Notes: generated by a model from the sequence alone, not told the origin. Shown: positions 11,801-22,604, counted from the stretch's first letter. The stretch is DNA of 64,000 nt from Beaufortia kweichowensis (GCA_019155185.1 CM032804.1:17889170-17953169); one strand, 5' to 3'. Made by a program: numbers and translations.

Positions 11801-14800
11801 CAGAAAACCTTTAAAACAACACTCTGGATCAGTTGATTAAAAATCTTTATAGAAAACATTTGAATTCATGGAATTGTAAAGGCAATCATGTTTTCCAAAG
11901 CGATTCAATTGTTTCTGTTGAATGGTATATAGCTCTTTTCCAAGCGACTTTACTTACTGAGTAATGAATAACGATTTCCTTAAAACACTTCAATTGTCTC
12001 TGAATGAAGCAAAAATTTCAAGTGAATCTATTTTGCATCTAAAGCTGTTGATTGAAAAAATGTTAATGATGTAGTCAGAAAACATTATTTTCAAGCATTT
12101 AAGGTTCTGAAAGCAACACTGAAATGATGAAGCAGAAAACCTTTAAAACAACACTCTGGATCAGTTGATTAAAAATCTTTATAGAAAACATTTCAGATTC
12201 ATGGAATTGTAAAGGAAATCATGTTTTTCAAGCGATTTCATTAAGCAACACTGAGTAATGAAAGAAAACCTTTACATAGCTACTTTACTTCATACTGAGT
12301 AATGAATAGCGATTTCCTGAAACATTTCAATTGTTTCTGTAATGAAGCAAAACACTTCAGTTTGAAAATTTTCCAGTTCATCTTAAGCTGTTGTTTGTCT
12401 GAAATATTAATGATGTAAGCAAGGTACTTTAAGCAAAATTGAAGCAGAAAAACTCTGGATCAGTTGATTAAAATCACATTTAGAGATTCATATACTGAAA
12501 TCATGTTTTGTAAATAGCTCTTTGAATACTGAGTAATGAAAAGCGATTTCCTAAAAACACTTCAATTGTCTCTGAATGAAGCAAGTATTTAGCACGTGAA
12601 TCAATTTTGCACCTTAAGCTGTTTTTTGTTTGAAAAGAATGTAAATATTAATGATGTTCAGAAAACATGTTTTTTTAAGCAGTTTAAGGTTACTTTAAGC
12701 AACACTGAAAGAGATGAAGCAGAAAACCTTTAAAACAACACTCTGGATCAGTTGATTAAAATCTTTATGAAAACATTTCAGATTCATGGAATTGTAAGGA
12801 AATCATGTTTTCCAAGCGATTTCGTGCTGTTGAATGGTATATAGCTCTTTTCCAAGCGACTTTACTTCTACTGAGTAATGAATAACGATTTCCTTAAAAC
12901 ACTTCAATTGTCTCTGAATGAAGCAAGTATTTAGCCCGTGAATCCATTTTGCACCTTAAGCTGTTGTTTTGTTGGAAAGAATGTAAATATTAATGATGTA
13001 GTCAGAAAACATGTCTTTTCAAGCAGTTTAAGGTACTTTAAGCAAAACTGAAAGAGATGAAGCAGAAAACCTTTGACTCTGGATCAGTTGAAGCAAAAAT
13101 CTTTATGAAAACATTTGAGATTCATTTTGCACCTAAAGAAATCATGTTTTCCAAGCGATTTTGTCTGCTGAATGGTAAATAGCTCTTTTCAAATCGAATT
13201 TACTTCTACTGAGTGAAAAAATGAAGTAAGCGATAACATGTCTTTTCAAGCAATTTTGCACCTTAAGCTGTTACATTAATTAATGATGTAATCAGAAAAC
13301 ATGTGAATTTTTTAAGCAGTTTGTACTCTAAGCAACAGAAAACGTCTTTTTGAAAAGATGAAGCAGAAAACCTTTAAAACAACACTCTGGATCAGTTGAT
13401 TAAAAATCTTTATAAAAACATTTAGAGATTCATGTAACTGTAAGGAAATCATGTTTTCCAAGCGATTTCGTGCTGCTGAATGATAAATAGCTCTTTTACA
13501 AGCAACTTTACTTCTACTGAGTAATTAATAGCGATTTCCATAACACATTTCAATTGTCTCTGAATGAAGCAAAAATTTCCAGTGTGAAATTTTGCATCTT
13601 AAGCTGTTGTTTTGTATGAAATAAATAAAAATATTAATGATGTAGTCAGAAAACATGTCTTTTCAAACATTTTAAGGTACATTAAGCAACACTGAAACAG
13701 ATGAAGCAGAAAACCTTTAAAACAACACTCTGGATCAGTTGATTAAAAATCTTTATGAAAACATTTCAGATTCATGGAATTGTAAGGAAATCATGTTTTC
13801 CAAGCGATTTCGTGCTGTTGAATGGTAAATAGCTCTTTTCCAAGCGACTTTACTTCTACTGAGTAATGAATAGCGATTTCCTTAAAACATTTCAATTGTC
13901 TCTGAATGAAGCAAAAAATTTCAAGTGTGAATCTATTTAGCATCTTGAGCTGTTGTTTTGCTTGAAACAAATGTAAATGTTAGTGATGTAGTCAGAAAAC
14001 ATTTATTTTCAGGCAGTGTAAGGTTCTTTAAGCAACACTGAAATAGATGAAGCAGAAAACCTTTAAAACAACACTCTGGATCAGTTGATTAAAAATCTTT
14101 ATGAAAACATTTCAGATTCATGGAATTGTAAGGAAATCATGTATTCCAAGTGATTTCGTGTTTTGCTGAATGGTAAATAGCTCTTTTCCAAGCGACTTTA
14201 CTTCTACTGAGTAATGAATAGCGATTTCAGATTCCTGAAACATTTCAATTGTTTCTGTATGAAGCAAAATTTTCCAGTTTGAATCAACTTTTTTCATCTT
14301 AAGCTGTTGTTTTGTCTGAAATGAATGAAAATATTAATGATGTAGACAGAAAACGTCTTTTCAAGCAGTTTAAGGTACTTTAAGCAAAACTGAAAGAGAT
14401 GAAGCAGAAAACCTTTAAAACAAGACTCTGGATCAGTTGATTAAAATCTTTATGAAAACATTTAGAGATTCATATACTGTAAGGAAATCATGTTTTCCAA
14501 GCGATTTCGTCTTGCTGAATGGTAAATAGCTCTTTTCAAATCGAATTTACTTCTACTGAGTAATGAAAAGCGATTTCCTTAAAACACTTCAATTGTCTCT
14601 GAATGAAGCAAGTATTTAGCACGTTAATCAATTTTGCACCTTAAGCTGTTTTTGTTTGAAAAGAATGTAAATATTAATGATGTAATCAGAAAACATGTTT
14701 TTAAGCAGTTTAAGGTACTCTAAGCAACATTGAAAGAGACGAAGCAGAAAACCTTTAAAACAACACTCTGGATCAGTTGATTAAAAATCTTTATGAAAAC

Positions 14801-15767
14801 ATTTCAGATTCATGGAATTGTAAGGCAATCATGTTTTCCAAGCGATTTCGTGCTGTTGAATGGTATATAGCTCTTTCCAAGCGACTTTACTTCTACTGAG
14901 TAATGAATAACGATTTCCTTAAAACACTTCAATTGTCTCTGAATGAAGCAAGTATTTAGCCCGTGAATCCATTTTGCACCTTAAGCTGTTGTTTTGTATG
15001 GAAAGAATGTAAATATTAATGATGTAGTCAGAAAACATGTCTTTTCAAGCAGTTTAAGGTACTTTAAGCAAAACTGAAAGAGATGAAGCAGAAAACCTTT
15101 AAAACAAGACTCTGGATCAGTTGATTAAAAATCTTTATGAAAACATTTAGAGATTCATTTAGAGATACAGTAGTAAGGAAATCATGTTTTCCAAGCGATT
15201 TCGTCTTGCTGAATGGTAAATAGCTCTTTTCAAATCGAATTTACTTCTACTGAGTAATGAAAAGCGATTTCCTTAAAACACTTCAATTGTCTCTGAATGA
15301 AGCAAGTATTTAGCACGTTAATCAATTTTGCACCTTAAGCTGTTTTTGTTTGAAAAGAATGTAAATATTAATGATGTAATCAGAAAACATGTTTTTTAAG
15401 CAGTTTAAGGTACTCTAAGCAACATTGAAAGAGACGAAGCAAAAAAAAACCTTTAAAACAACACTCTGGTTCAGTTGATTAAAAATCTTTATGTAAATAT
15501 TTAGAGATTCTTGTAACTGTAAGGAAATCATGTTTTCCAAGCGATTTCGTGCTGCTGAATGATAAATAGCTCTTTTACAAGCAACTTTACTTCTACTGAA
15601 TAATTAATAGCGATTTCCATGACACATTTCAATTGTTTCTGAACGAAGCAAAAATTTCCAGTGTGAATCAATTTTGCATCTTAAGCTGTTGTTTTGTATG
15701 AAATAAATAAAAATATTAATGATGTAGTCAGAATACATGTCTTTTCAAACATTTTAAGGTACATTAA
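8871..15767. repeat. Satellite array, monomer about 345 bp
   Basis: The marker CAGTTGATTAAAAATC recurs at 13736, 14082, 14434, 14774, 15118 and 15472, which gives spacings of 340-354 bp. Each monomer carries GATGTAGTCAGAAAACATG, AAGCAGAAAACCTTTAAAAC, AGATTCATGGAATTGTAAGG, TTTCCAAGCGATTTCGTG, TTTACTTCTACTGAGTAATG and CAATTGTCTCTGAATGAAGC. From 12.6 kb rightwards the units are regular. Between about 9.3 and 12.6 kb they are shuffled, truncated and chimeric. The array runs into the scaffold gap, so its true length is unknown. No coding region is present. Confidence 0.9.
10015..10215. repeat. Foreign insert of about 200 bp inside the satellite
   Basis: From GTTCCTTCTAGTGTAGTG to CCCTCTAGTGGAGTCACA the text shares nothing with the satellite monomer, and satellite phrases resume on both sides. 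It could be a solo LTR or SINE fragment, but I cannot define its termini. Confidence 0.4.
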
Positions 15768-15867
15768 NNNNNNNNNNNNNNNNNNNNNNNNNNNNNNNNN
15801 NNNNNNNNNNNNNNNNNNNNNNNNNNNNNNNNNNNNNNNNNNNNNNNNNNNNNNNNNNNNNNNNNNN
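15768..15867. other. Scaffold gap of 100 N
   Basis: Exactly 100 N separate the satellite array from the IgL locus. The adjacency of the two is therefore an assembly join, and the real distance is unknown. Confidence 0.99.
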
Positions 15868-16312
15868 ATATTTTTAGTATTGCAATACTATAAAGTCTCT
15901 TTGGTATTTAATTTGATCTCTTCTGATGATTTACGTCTTATTTATTTCATATATATATTGTCACCAGTCAATATCTGTTCATGTCTTTCATTCAGGATAC
16001 ACCTGCTTAACTTTTAACTTGATGTAAATCTGTTTCTCTGTGTTCACTCAGAATGGAAAAACAAAACTACACAGGAAAGAGTTTTAAGAAACTACTGAAC
16101 TAATATCTAATAATTTACACACACTGATCCTGAAATGTAGCTTGTGTACTCAAACTGCTTACACAACTTGGAAATCTTTGAAAAGCTTCCAGTAAACAAA
16201 CACACAAGTACAATAATAAGACATGTAGAAATAAATGTAAAGAGTGAATTGTGTAATAACACAGATTATTAAAGCAGTCGCTCTATAGCAGGAAGTGAAG
16301 ATGATTGACTGA
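15868..16312. other. Upstream flank of V1 (block shared by all family-1 V segments)
   Basis: Nearly the same sequence precedes V4 (28,515-28,950) and V10 (62,665-63,109). It runs from TAGTATTGCAATACTATAAA to the GCAGTCGCTCTATAGCAGG element. No gene is seen, and it marks the left edge of the duplicated IgL unit. Confidence 0.7.
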
Positions 16313-16320
16313 ATGCTAAT
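16313..16320 (+). promoter_or_regulatory. Octamer-like V promoter element of V1
   Basis: ATGCTAAT lies 97 bp before the V1 start codon and differs by one base from the immunoglobulin octamer ATGCAAAT, bound by Oct factors. A TATA-like CTATATG follows at about 16,355. The same arrangement precedes V4 and V10. Confidence 0.55.
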
Positions 16321-16409
16321 GAACTTCCTCACAGTTTCTCTTCCTCTAATTCTCTATATGAGAGTCTTCATGTCTTCACTAAACTCAAAGTGATTCACAC
16401 GCAGACAAG

Positions 16410-16849
16410 ATGCTGACAATATTCTTCACTCTCTTCACTTTTCTCTCATGTAAGTTACACATTTCACTGGTAATATATTGATGTTGTCGGCATGAAATGA
16501 AGGATTTTGTTTCATTTGGTATTACAGGTGTCACTTCTGTTAAAGTTATCACACAAAAACCTTCAGTAGAGACGAAACAAAAAGGAAACTCTGTGACTAT
16601 GGATTGTAATATAGCAAAGGATGAGAACAAATATGTTTCTTGGTATAAACAGTTTCCAGGTGCAGCTCCTCAATTTGTGTTGAGATATCATCATACTCAT
16701 GGCTTTCCTGAACGGTTTTTCATCCAGTCGTTTCACATCTAAATCTCAGTCAGATATTGACTATCAGCTGATCATTAATAATGTGGATGTGAGAGATTCA
16801 GCAGTGTATTACTGTAACACATGGGACAACTCTGCTAGTGAGTCTGTAT
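16410..16849 (+). pseudogene. IgL V segment V1, family 1 (11-bp deletion)
   Basis: Leader exon 16410-16449 (MLTIFFTLFTFLS, donor GTAAGT) is followed by V exon 16528-16849 after the acceptor TTACAG. The V exon shows the first Cys in TMDCNIAKDE, Trp in VSWYKQFPG and the second Cys in DSAVYYCNTWDN. Compared with V4 and V10, 11 bases are missing near 16,708, in the CDR2/FR3 junction. This shifts the frame and stops it at once. The rest, including the RSS, looks healthy, so the segment could still rearrange but could not make a chain unless the deletion is an assembly error. Confidence 0.9.
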
Positions 16850-16877
16850 CACAGTGATTCACATCATGACAAAAACC
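16850..16877 (+). other. V1 recombination signal, 12-bp spacer
   Basis: Consensus heptamer CACAGTG (16850-16856), a 12-bp spacer ATTCACATCATG, and nonamer ACAAAAACC (16869-16877). This is the signal cut by RAG1/RAG2 and paired with a 23-RSS on J. Confidence 0.93.
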
Positions 16878-17815
16878 TCCTCACTGATCACAGACACTTC
16901 TGCTTTAATACACTGAGAGAAACCTGAAGTTTGTTTTACGCTTTACAATTCAAACTGAACAAACATCCTCATGACAGACTTTTTTTTTAACAATTATGAA
17001 ATATATTCACTACAAAAGTGAGGACAAAATAATGAAGATTGACTAATGAATACTTACAATCTTTCTGTTGACTGTAATTTATACTGTTCTTTTACTTGTG
17101 TAATATTAAATGAAAAGATACTATTGAATATTGTCATGTCTGCAAATTCCCATCTTGTTTCTGTCAAATACAGGCCCATCACTATTTAAATAAAATCATA
17201 AGTAATACAGACTACAGAAGATTTATTCTGTCAAAGAAGTGAAGTGAAGGCAAGTCATCCACAGAGTTATAGCATTTATCTCATCCAGTGATTAGTGAAC
17301 ACACACACACCCTCAGCAGTGAGCATCCATTATTCACTGCAGTGCCCAGAGATCAATCTGAGCCCTACATATCCTCCATACCACTGATGACATTAATGAA
17401 GACTGTCAGTCTTTATGTAGAATGACATTCATATGATATCAAATCATATAGAAACAGTCAAAGACATTAATAAAACAATCACAATGTTTCAATAAACATG
17501 TGAGGATGAAAGTGAGATCCTGATATGTGTGGAGGACAAAACACTGAAGAAAGTTTTATTTGCTCTTAATATTTTTATCAGTGAGTTAAAGGTCACGACA
17601 ACTCTTTGTATCTGTTTCTATCTACATCACAGTCAAATATGAATGAACATGAAGTTCACATGTCTGCAGTACACTGTCATCATGTGGGCGGGTCTTACAG
17701 TGTTCTTGTGTTTTCAGAAGCTCCTCCCTCCCTAAAACTCTTCAAGTTTCTCTGTCTGATCATTTCATCTTTATTCTTCAACATCTGCTCATCTCTACAC
17801 AGCACAAATCACAAG
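16878..17815. other. V1-V2 spacer with a dispersed repeat
   Basis: 17,220-17,360 (GTGAACACACACACACCC, GCATCCATTATTCACTGCAG) is a fish dispersed repeat that also lies upstream of V5 (29,880-30,020) and V8 (54,560-54,690). Past 17,580 the sequence is the conserved 5' flank of family-2 V segments. Its apparent open frames run through the leader donor and are not genes. Confidence 0.6.
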
Positions 17816-18272
17816 ATGCTCAGAATATCCTTCACTTTCTTCACTCTTCTCACCTGTGAGTTTATATCATATCTCATGTCAGATATAATGACATCTTAAA
17901 GTGTTTTTAAATACAATCTGATGTAAATGTTGTTTTCTGCAGGTGTGTGTGGAGGACTGTAGTGACACAGAATCCCTCCAGAACTAACAGTGAATAAAGG
18001 AAATCAAGTCACTATGAGCTGTAATCTGGGATCAGTAACTGATCATTCTGCTAGATGGTTTAAAAAGACTCTCCAGGAGGAGTTCCTCTGCATGTGTTGA
18101 ATTTTAGGCATGATTGGAGTTCAGTTTATTATGGATCTGGTTTCTCTGTTCCTAAATTCACATCAACACATTCATCTAAATCAGATTATAGTTTGATTAT
18201 TAATAATGTGATGTGAGAGATTCAGCAGTGTATTACTGTAACACATGGGACAGCTCTGCTAAAGAGCAATAT
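17816..18272 (+). pseudogene. IgL V segment V2, family 2 (several frameshifts)
   Basis: Leader exon 17816-17855 (MLRISFTFFTLLT, donor GTGAGT) and V exon 17943-18272 after TCTGCAG. The framework is that of V5. However, a T is lost after GTGTGTGTGGAG, a C is gained before CTCCAGAAC, bases are gained around 18,058-18,072, and a G is lost in the GTGGATGTGAGAG motif. The frame is broken from the start of the V exon. Most lesions are one-base changes in short runs, so base-calling error is a real alternative to decay. Confidence 0.85.
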
Positions 18273-18300
18273 CACAGTGATTCACATCATGACAAAACCT
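18273..18300 (+). other. V2 recombination signal, 12-bp spacer, weakened nonamer
   Basis: Heptamer CACAGTG (18273-18279), a 12-bp spacer, and nonamer ACAAAACCT. One A is missing relative to the ACAAAAACC of the other V segments. Confidence 0.85.
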
Positions 18301-18658
18301 CCTCACCTGCTTGTGAGACTAAAACAAAATGGAGACATTACAGCATCAGTAGATTCAACACAATCTCATAGCGATTTAAACTATTTAATGATTTTCTTTG
18401 TATGTGTTTAGTAGGATCTGTTTTCACCCCAGTGATGTGAGTCATTACAGTCACTTCCCTGCAGAATGAAAACAACATTTACATGAGATTGCTCTCAAAA
18501 CACTCTTAATAAACAGTGAACTACAACTAATAGACATAAAGTCTACTTTTAATCTGGATAAAAGGTATTTGTGATTAGAAAACACAATCATTTGTACATA
18601 AAGTAAATGGACATTGAAGTTGAGTGACTGTTGTTTCTATCACTTCAGAGACTGAGGA
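18301..18658. other. V2 to J spacer
   Basis: Non-coding and nearly identical to 30,947-31,301 in cluster 2. No additional segment is seen. Confidence 0.6.
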
Positions 18659-18724
18659 GGTTTCTGTACAATATGAATTGTATCTCTGTGGTATTTGGAC
18701 AAGAAACGAAACTGCGTGTGAATG
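18659..18724 (+). pseudogene. Decayed J segment of cluster 1 (J-psi)
   Basis: A J-like VVFGQETKLRVN coding stretch (18691-18724) follows a damaged signal. The nonamer is GGTTTCTGT, the spacer is 16 bp instead of 23, and the heptamer is CTCTGTG instead of CACTGTG. The second glycine of the FGxG bulge is replaced by Glu. The splice donor seen after the good J (GTAAGT) is here CTTTTA. The 7-bp spacer loss, heptamer change and lost donor all argue that it cannot be used. Cluster 2 has the same lesions, so they predate the duplication. Confidence 0.85.
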
Positions 18725-18897
18725 CTTTTATTGTATTTTCACTTGTAAAAATCATTGTATTATCTCTAGTTTCTGGTTTTATCTTTAGATCGGTTCTTCT
18801 CCCTCAGACCAAGCAGAGACTGTACTGCACTATTGAGCAAAAAAACTAATTACCCAATTAATTAACCAGTTAACCAGAATGAAGTGTTCAAGAGAGC

Positions 18898-18972
18898 TGT
18901 GTAATAACACAGATTATTAAAGCAGTCGTTGCACAGCAGAAAGTGAAGATGACAATATTCTTTACTGCATAT
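18898..18972 (+). pseudogene. Relic of a family-1 V promoter/leader between the two J segments
   Basis: GTGTAATAACACAGATTATT and AAAGCAGTCGTTGCACAGCA match the block 50-160 bp upstream of family-1 V segments. GATGACAATATTCTTTACTG resembles their leader ATG region. The V exon itself is absent. It shows that the J-J block arose by recombination that trapped V-flanking DNA. An equivalent relic lies at 31,540-31,612. Confidence 0.65.
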
Positions 18973-19156
18973 TTTTACAATTTCTTCACACAATAAATTC
19001 CCAAAATATTAAAACACATCAACAGAATTTAAAGACCTCTTATAATCTGAATATAAAGTGTTTATTAAACACTAAACTGAGATGACTAAAGGATACGGAG
19101 CAGATGAAGTTGAGTGACTGTTTCACTTCTGTTTGTTTCACTTCAGAGACTGAAGA

Positions 19157-19195
19157 GGTTTTTGTACGACTCATCATATGAAGTGTATCACTGTG
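19157..19195 (+). other. J recombination signal of cluster 1, 23-bp spacer
   Basis: Nonamer GGTTTTTGT (19157-19165), a 23-bp spacer (19166-19188) and consensus heptamer CACTGTG (19189-19195). It pairs with the 12-bp V signals under the 12/23 rule. Confidence 0.95.
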
Positions 19196-19229
19196 GTATT
19201 CGGAAAAGGAACAAAACTGCTTGTGACTG
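19196..19229 (+). CDS. IgL J segment of cluster 1
   Basis: 34 bp encoding VFGKGTKLLVT plus one base, with the canonical FGxG bulge that supports the last beta strand of the V domain. It ends at a perfect donor, G|GTAAGT, so the last base completes the first Asp codon of the C exon. It is identical in sequence to the cluster 2 J. RSS spacing, motif and donor are all intact. Confidence 0.95.
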
Positions 19230-19375
19230 GTAAGTCATCTTTTATTCAATTATCACTTAAAAAAATGAAAACGACACTTTAAACAACGAGATAATTATTT
19301 ACTCTCTACAATAAACTTGTGTTTGTAATTGTTACACATTTTGTTCAATGTATATTCTAAAAGGTTATTATTTTA

Positions 19376-19545
19376 ACCCAGCGTTGGGTCCAAAATATGG
19401 ACAAACCCAACAGTTGGGTTGTAAATATACCCATCCTGGGTTGTTTTAACCCATGGTTTGGTCAAATATAAACTTTTAACAATATAAACAGTTGGGTTTG
19501 TACATTTTTCACCCAACGTTGAGTTAGAATAACGCAACCTTTTTT
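19376..19545. repeat. AACCCA/TGGGTT inverted-repeat cluster (MITE-like)
   Basis: Repeated short complementary words (AACCCAGCGTTGGGT, AACCCAACAGTTGGGTT, CACCCAACGTTGAGTT) form nested small palindromes. A fuller copy lies at 32,024-32,213. Confidence 0.6.
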
Positions 19546-20139
19546 AGGGTGTACCATGAAAATGACAAATTATACTGACAGTATATTAAATATACTAAAT
19601 GTATTTAATATCAGGTTGTATGTTGTATTTATCTTTGTAATCAAATTATTTGAGACAGTATATAAAATTTTGCCCTTTTAAAAGTGAATTAGTAACCAAA
19701 ATTAAAAAATAATAAGGGTCATTGAAAATATAAACAAGTTATAGGATGTACATTTTCTTTGAATAAATTTTAATATGAACTTTTCTTGACTGTTCTTTCA
19801 TGTCAAAGAGATTAGATGCATAAAATTAAACGTACATCTTTAATCGCCTGTTTTTATTAAGCAAATAATTGTTACACTTTACATTCAGTAATGTTAATGC
19901 ATTGCTGTAGCTAACATAAGCAAAAAATGTGTTTACAGCATTTATTCATCTTAATGATCAAAATATTGTTTTCTTTAATTCCTTAATAAATGATTCTGTT
20001 GTTTTGGTAGTGATATACATTTTATGCATTTATGCTGTATGTATTTTTTGTATTTGTATAGGGTTACAGATATGTATGTATGTTAACGTTATGTATACAT
20101 ATGCTATATATATATATATATATATTGTATATAATATAT

Positions 20140-20367
20140 GTGACCCAGTCTGTGAAACCCAGCTAATGTCATTTTGATTTTTCTGTTTTCTACATATAAT
20201 CATGCTTCATAATGTAAAAAACATTCTGTGAGAATTTAACATTGATATCTTTAATGTTGTTTGAGTAAGGTCTTGTTAAAAAATGAAATGGTGAATTCAA
20301 ACTTTGATGTCACTTATCTCAGAATGAGATTTTTAGAGTTCAGCCTGGTTTTCACAGACTGGGTCAC
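20140..20367. mobile_element. MITE with terminal inverted repeats, copy in J-C intron 1
   Basis: The left end GTGACCCAGTCTGTGAAA and the right end TTTTCACAGACTGGGTCAC are inverted repeats of about 20-25 bp. They bound a 228-bp non-coding body inserted in TA-rich DNA. The copy at 32,584-32,816 occupies the same site, so the insertion predates the cluster duplication. Confidence 0.85.
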
Positions 20368-20480
20368 ATATAATATAATATCTATAATCGCATAATAATA
20401 ATAATAATAATATATATGAATATAGCATTATATAATTTTTTAAAAGCAGATGCAGATTAACACTTCCTCCTCCTGTATAG

Positions 20481-20806
20481 ATGAGATCTTCCTCCTCCTG
20501 TTGTGAACATCCTGCCTGTATCCAGTGAAGATCTGAGCTCCAGTAAAGTGACTCTGGTGTGTGTGATCAATGACATGCCTGTAGGATTTGCTGATGTGAG
20601 TTGGCTTTGTGAATGGAAACCCAGTCACTAATGACGTCTTCACCGCTCTGCTGAACAGCAGCCCAATGAGAAATTCAAGCTGAGCAGTTATTTAACCATT
20701 GAGAGATCAGAGTGGCAGAAAGACAAAGATATCACATGTCAAGTGTCTGCTGCAGCAAAGACCACGACCAAAAGATCAAGAAATCTGACTGCAGTTAAAA
20801 AACTGA
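20481..20806 (+). pseudogene. IgL constant exon C1 (frameshifted as given)
   Basis: An immunoglobulin constant domain begins right after the acceptor and continues the J codon as Asp. It keeps the framework DLPPPVVNILPVSSEDL, the first Cys in KVTLVCVINDM, VSW, EKFKLSSYLTIERSEW and the second Cys in DITCQVSAAAKT. Against C2 it lacks a C near 20,484, has an extra T at 20,606-20,608, lacks a G near 20,645 and has an extra A before the stop. These four single-base changes break the frame. Where C2 is broken, C1 is intact. A poly(A) signal follows, so the exon is otherwise complete. Confidence 0.88.
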
Positions 20807-20855
20807 CCGCTTTGTTTTATGAAAGTGCATATTGAAATGTCCTGGCATAGAAAGA

Positions 20856-20861
20856 AATAAA
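20856..20861 (+). terminator. Poly(A) signal of C1
   Basis: AATAAA about 50 bp after the C1 stop, conserved at the same position after C2. Confidence 0.75.
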
Positions 20862-22604
20862 ACTATAGAATGAAACTTAGCAGCTTAAACTTTTGTTTGT
20901 CATTTTCTGCAAACAACATTTCCGCTTTTGATACTCAATGTAAGATGATTTTGCAGCTTTTAATAAACTTCATGTTAATCAATCAGTTGTCTCATTGATT
21001 TTCAAATGAAAGTGATGAAAAGACATTATCTGTTTTATTAATAAGAGATTTTGATCATTGGTTAAAACGTCGGTACCAGAGAAAATAAGAGTTTAATGTG
21101 GATTATTACAGTCTCAGACGCAGTCAGCTGTACTGAATTGCACAGATCTCATGTCACCTGATCAATAAATAAACTATAAAAAGTTAATAGAAGATGATGA
21201 ACTGAATTATTAAATTAACAATATTTATTATATATGTGACATAATATAGATACTAAACAACAATATTTACAAAGATGTTCCAGTTAAATTAGGATAATGG
21301 GGGAAATGTAACACTCAGTAGGACCGCACCTGCAAAAAAGTCCCGCCTTCCAGTAAAATCAGCCAATCGTGTATCGTTAAAGATTGATGATTCTCTGGAG
21401 GAGCGGCTTTGTATGTACATGAAACAATTGAGCAAATTGAGATTAAGAAACAAAGTATATACAGTTAAGGTCAGGTTTAATTGTTGATCCAAAATATGGA
21501 GTTTTATTGTGACCTGGTGTTTTCCATCATTCAAGTAATAGAGAATTGATCTTATATGAGTGAAATATCTGCCTGGAGATGGTGCAAATCTGTATAGATG
21601 GTGCAAACGTGTATAACTGAAATATCCTCCATGTGTGTTGCAGATTCTCCTTTGAGCAGATTTAATGAACTGTGGAGATTTTTTCATCTGCAATGACACA
21701 CAGGAAACACCTGCTGTTATAACACTAGTTAATTTAAGCTCTATGTAAATCGATTCTCTACCATCTGCTATTATCAGTTCAGTTGATATTCATCCAACCA
21801 GACAAGATAGGGAAGATCATTTAAACTTCATTTATATGTTGTCTTGGCATATCCATATCAAAGTTAGCAGGAAAATAGTATACAGAATTAACACAATCGA
21901 AAAAATATAATAAAAGTTTGAAGTTACCAAAATAATCCATAGCTGATATGACTGGATTTTTCATTTATTTATTGTGATAATTCACAGTATTGTGGTATTG
22001 CAATAACATTTCATTTGAATCACTTTTACCGCCTTTTATTTTATTTCCAAATGACTTTATTATGCTGTGATGCCCAAACTACACATGATGTGATCTGTTA
22101 AAATATTCTCAAGGGACGGCTCTGTCCTCACGCTTTACAATCTGTTTTACACCTGCTGAGACCACATTTACCGTTATGTAAACCGTGAGATTTCTCGGTT
22201 CTCGCTCAGGATGGAGAGGAAGTTTCTTTGATTGTTCTTAAGGAGGACAAACAGCAATCAGAAATGATATACCAAACGTTGAAATAAATGAACAAATGTC
22301 CAGTGATATACAGGAGCCTCCTTTACATCTAAAAAATATTTATTAAAATGCTCTGGGTTAAAAACAAATGAACACTTCATCACATCTCGTATACCACACA
22401 GAATAGTTTTGTCATAATTTCAAGTGAGCCACACTTGAAATTAAGTGTGGCTCAGTATTAAAGGCAGGAACCTGCAAATCTACACAAAACCTCTTAACTG
22501 CTCCAGAGCATTTAACAATCTATGACCATTTTCATGTTGACTTTGGGAAAAGGGTCGCAATACTAAGAGGAATGGTAAGATACCCACATACTCGTATACA
22601 AAAT
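20862..22604. other. Downstream flank of C1, no gene supported
   Basis: Colinear with 33,325-33,600 and then 41,959-43,404. The minus-strand open stretch 21,289-21,699 is frameshifted in the other copy and has no known domain. A small hairpin (GAGCCACACTT ... AAGTGTGGCTC, about 22,426-22,452) is present here but missing from the second copy. Confidence 0.5.

Larger units (their letters stand above)
19230..20480 (+). other. J-C intron of cluster 1
   Basis: A 1,251-bp intron from GTAAGT to a TCCTCCTCCTGTATAG acceptor. It holds an AACCCA/TGGGTT-rich inverted repeat (19,376-19,545), a TA microsatellite (20,104-20,130), a MITE (20,140-20,367) and an AAT repeat (20,392-20,412). An IgL enhancer might be expected here, but none can be recognised. 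Confidence 0.75.

Noticed and set aside
8871..15767. CRISPR-like repeat array
   Set aside because: Long AT-rich monomers of about 345 bp without short direct repeats and unique spacers, in vertebrate DNA. It is a satellite.
17606..17899. Open frames starting MYLFLSTSQSNMNEH upstream of every family-2 V
   Set aside because: They run through the 5' flank, leader exon and leader intron. The conserved splice sites show the real leader starts at MLRISF.
21289..21699. Minus-strand open stretch of 136 codons downstream of C1
   Set aside because: The second copy (42,107-42,480) is shortened by frameshift. No recognisable domain or splice context is seen, and the composition is like its surroundings.
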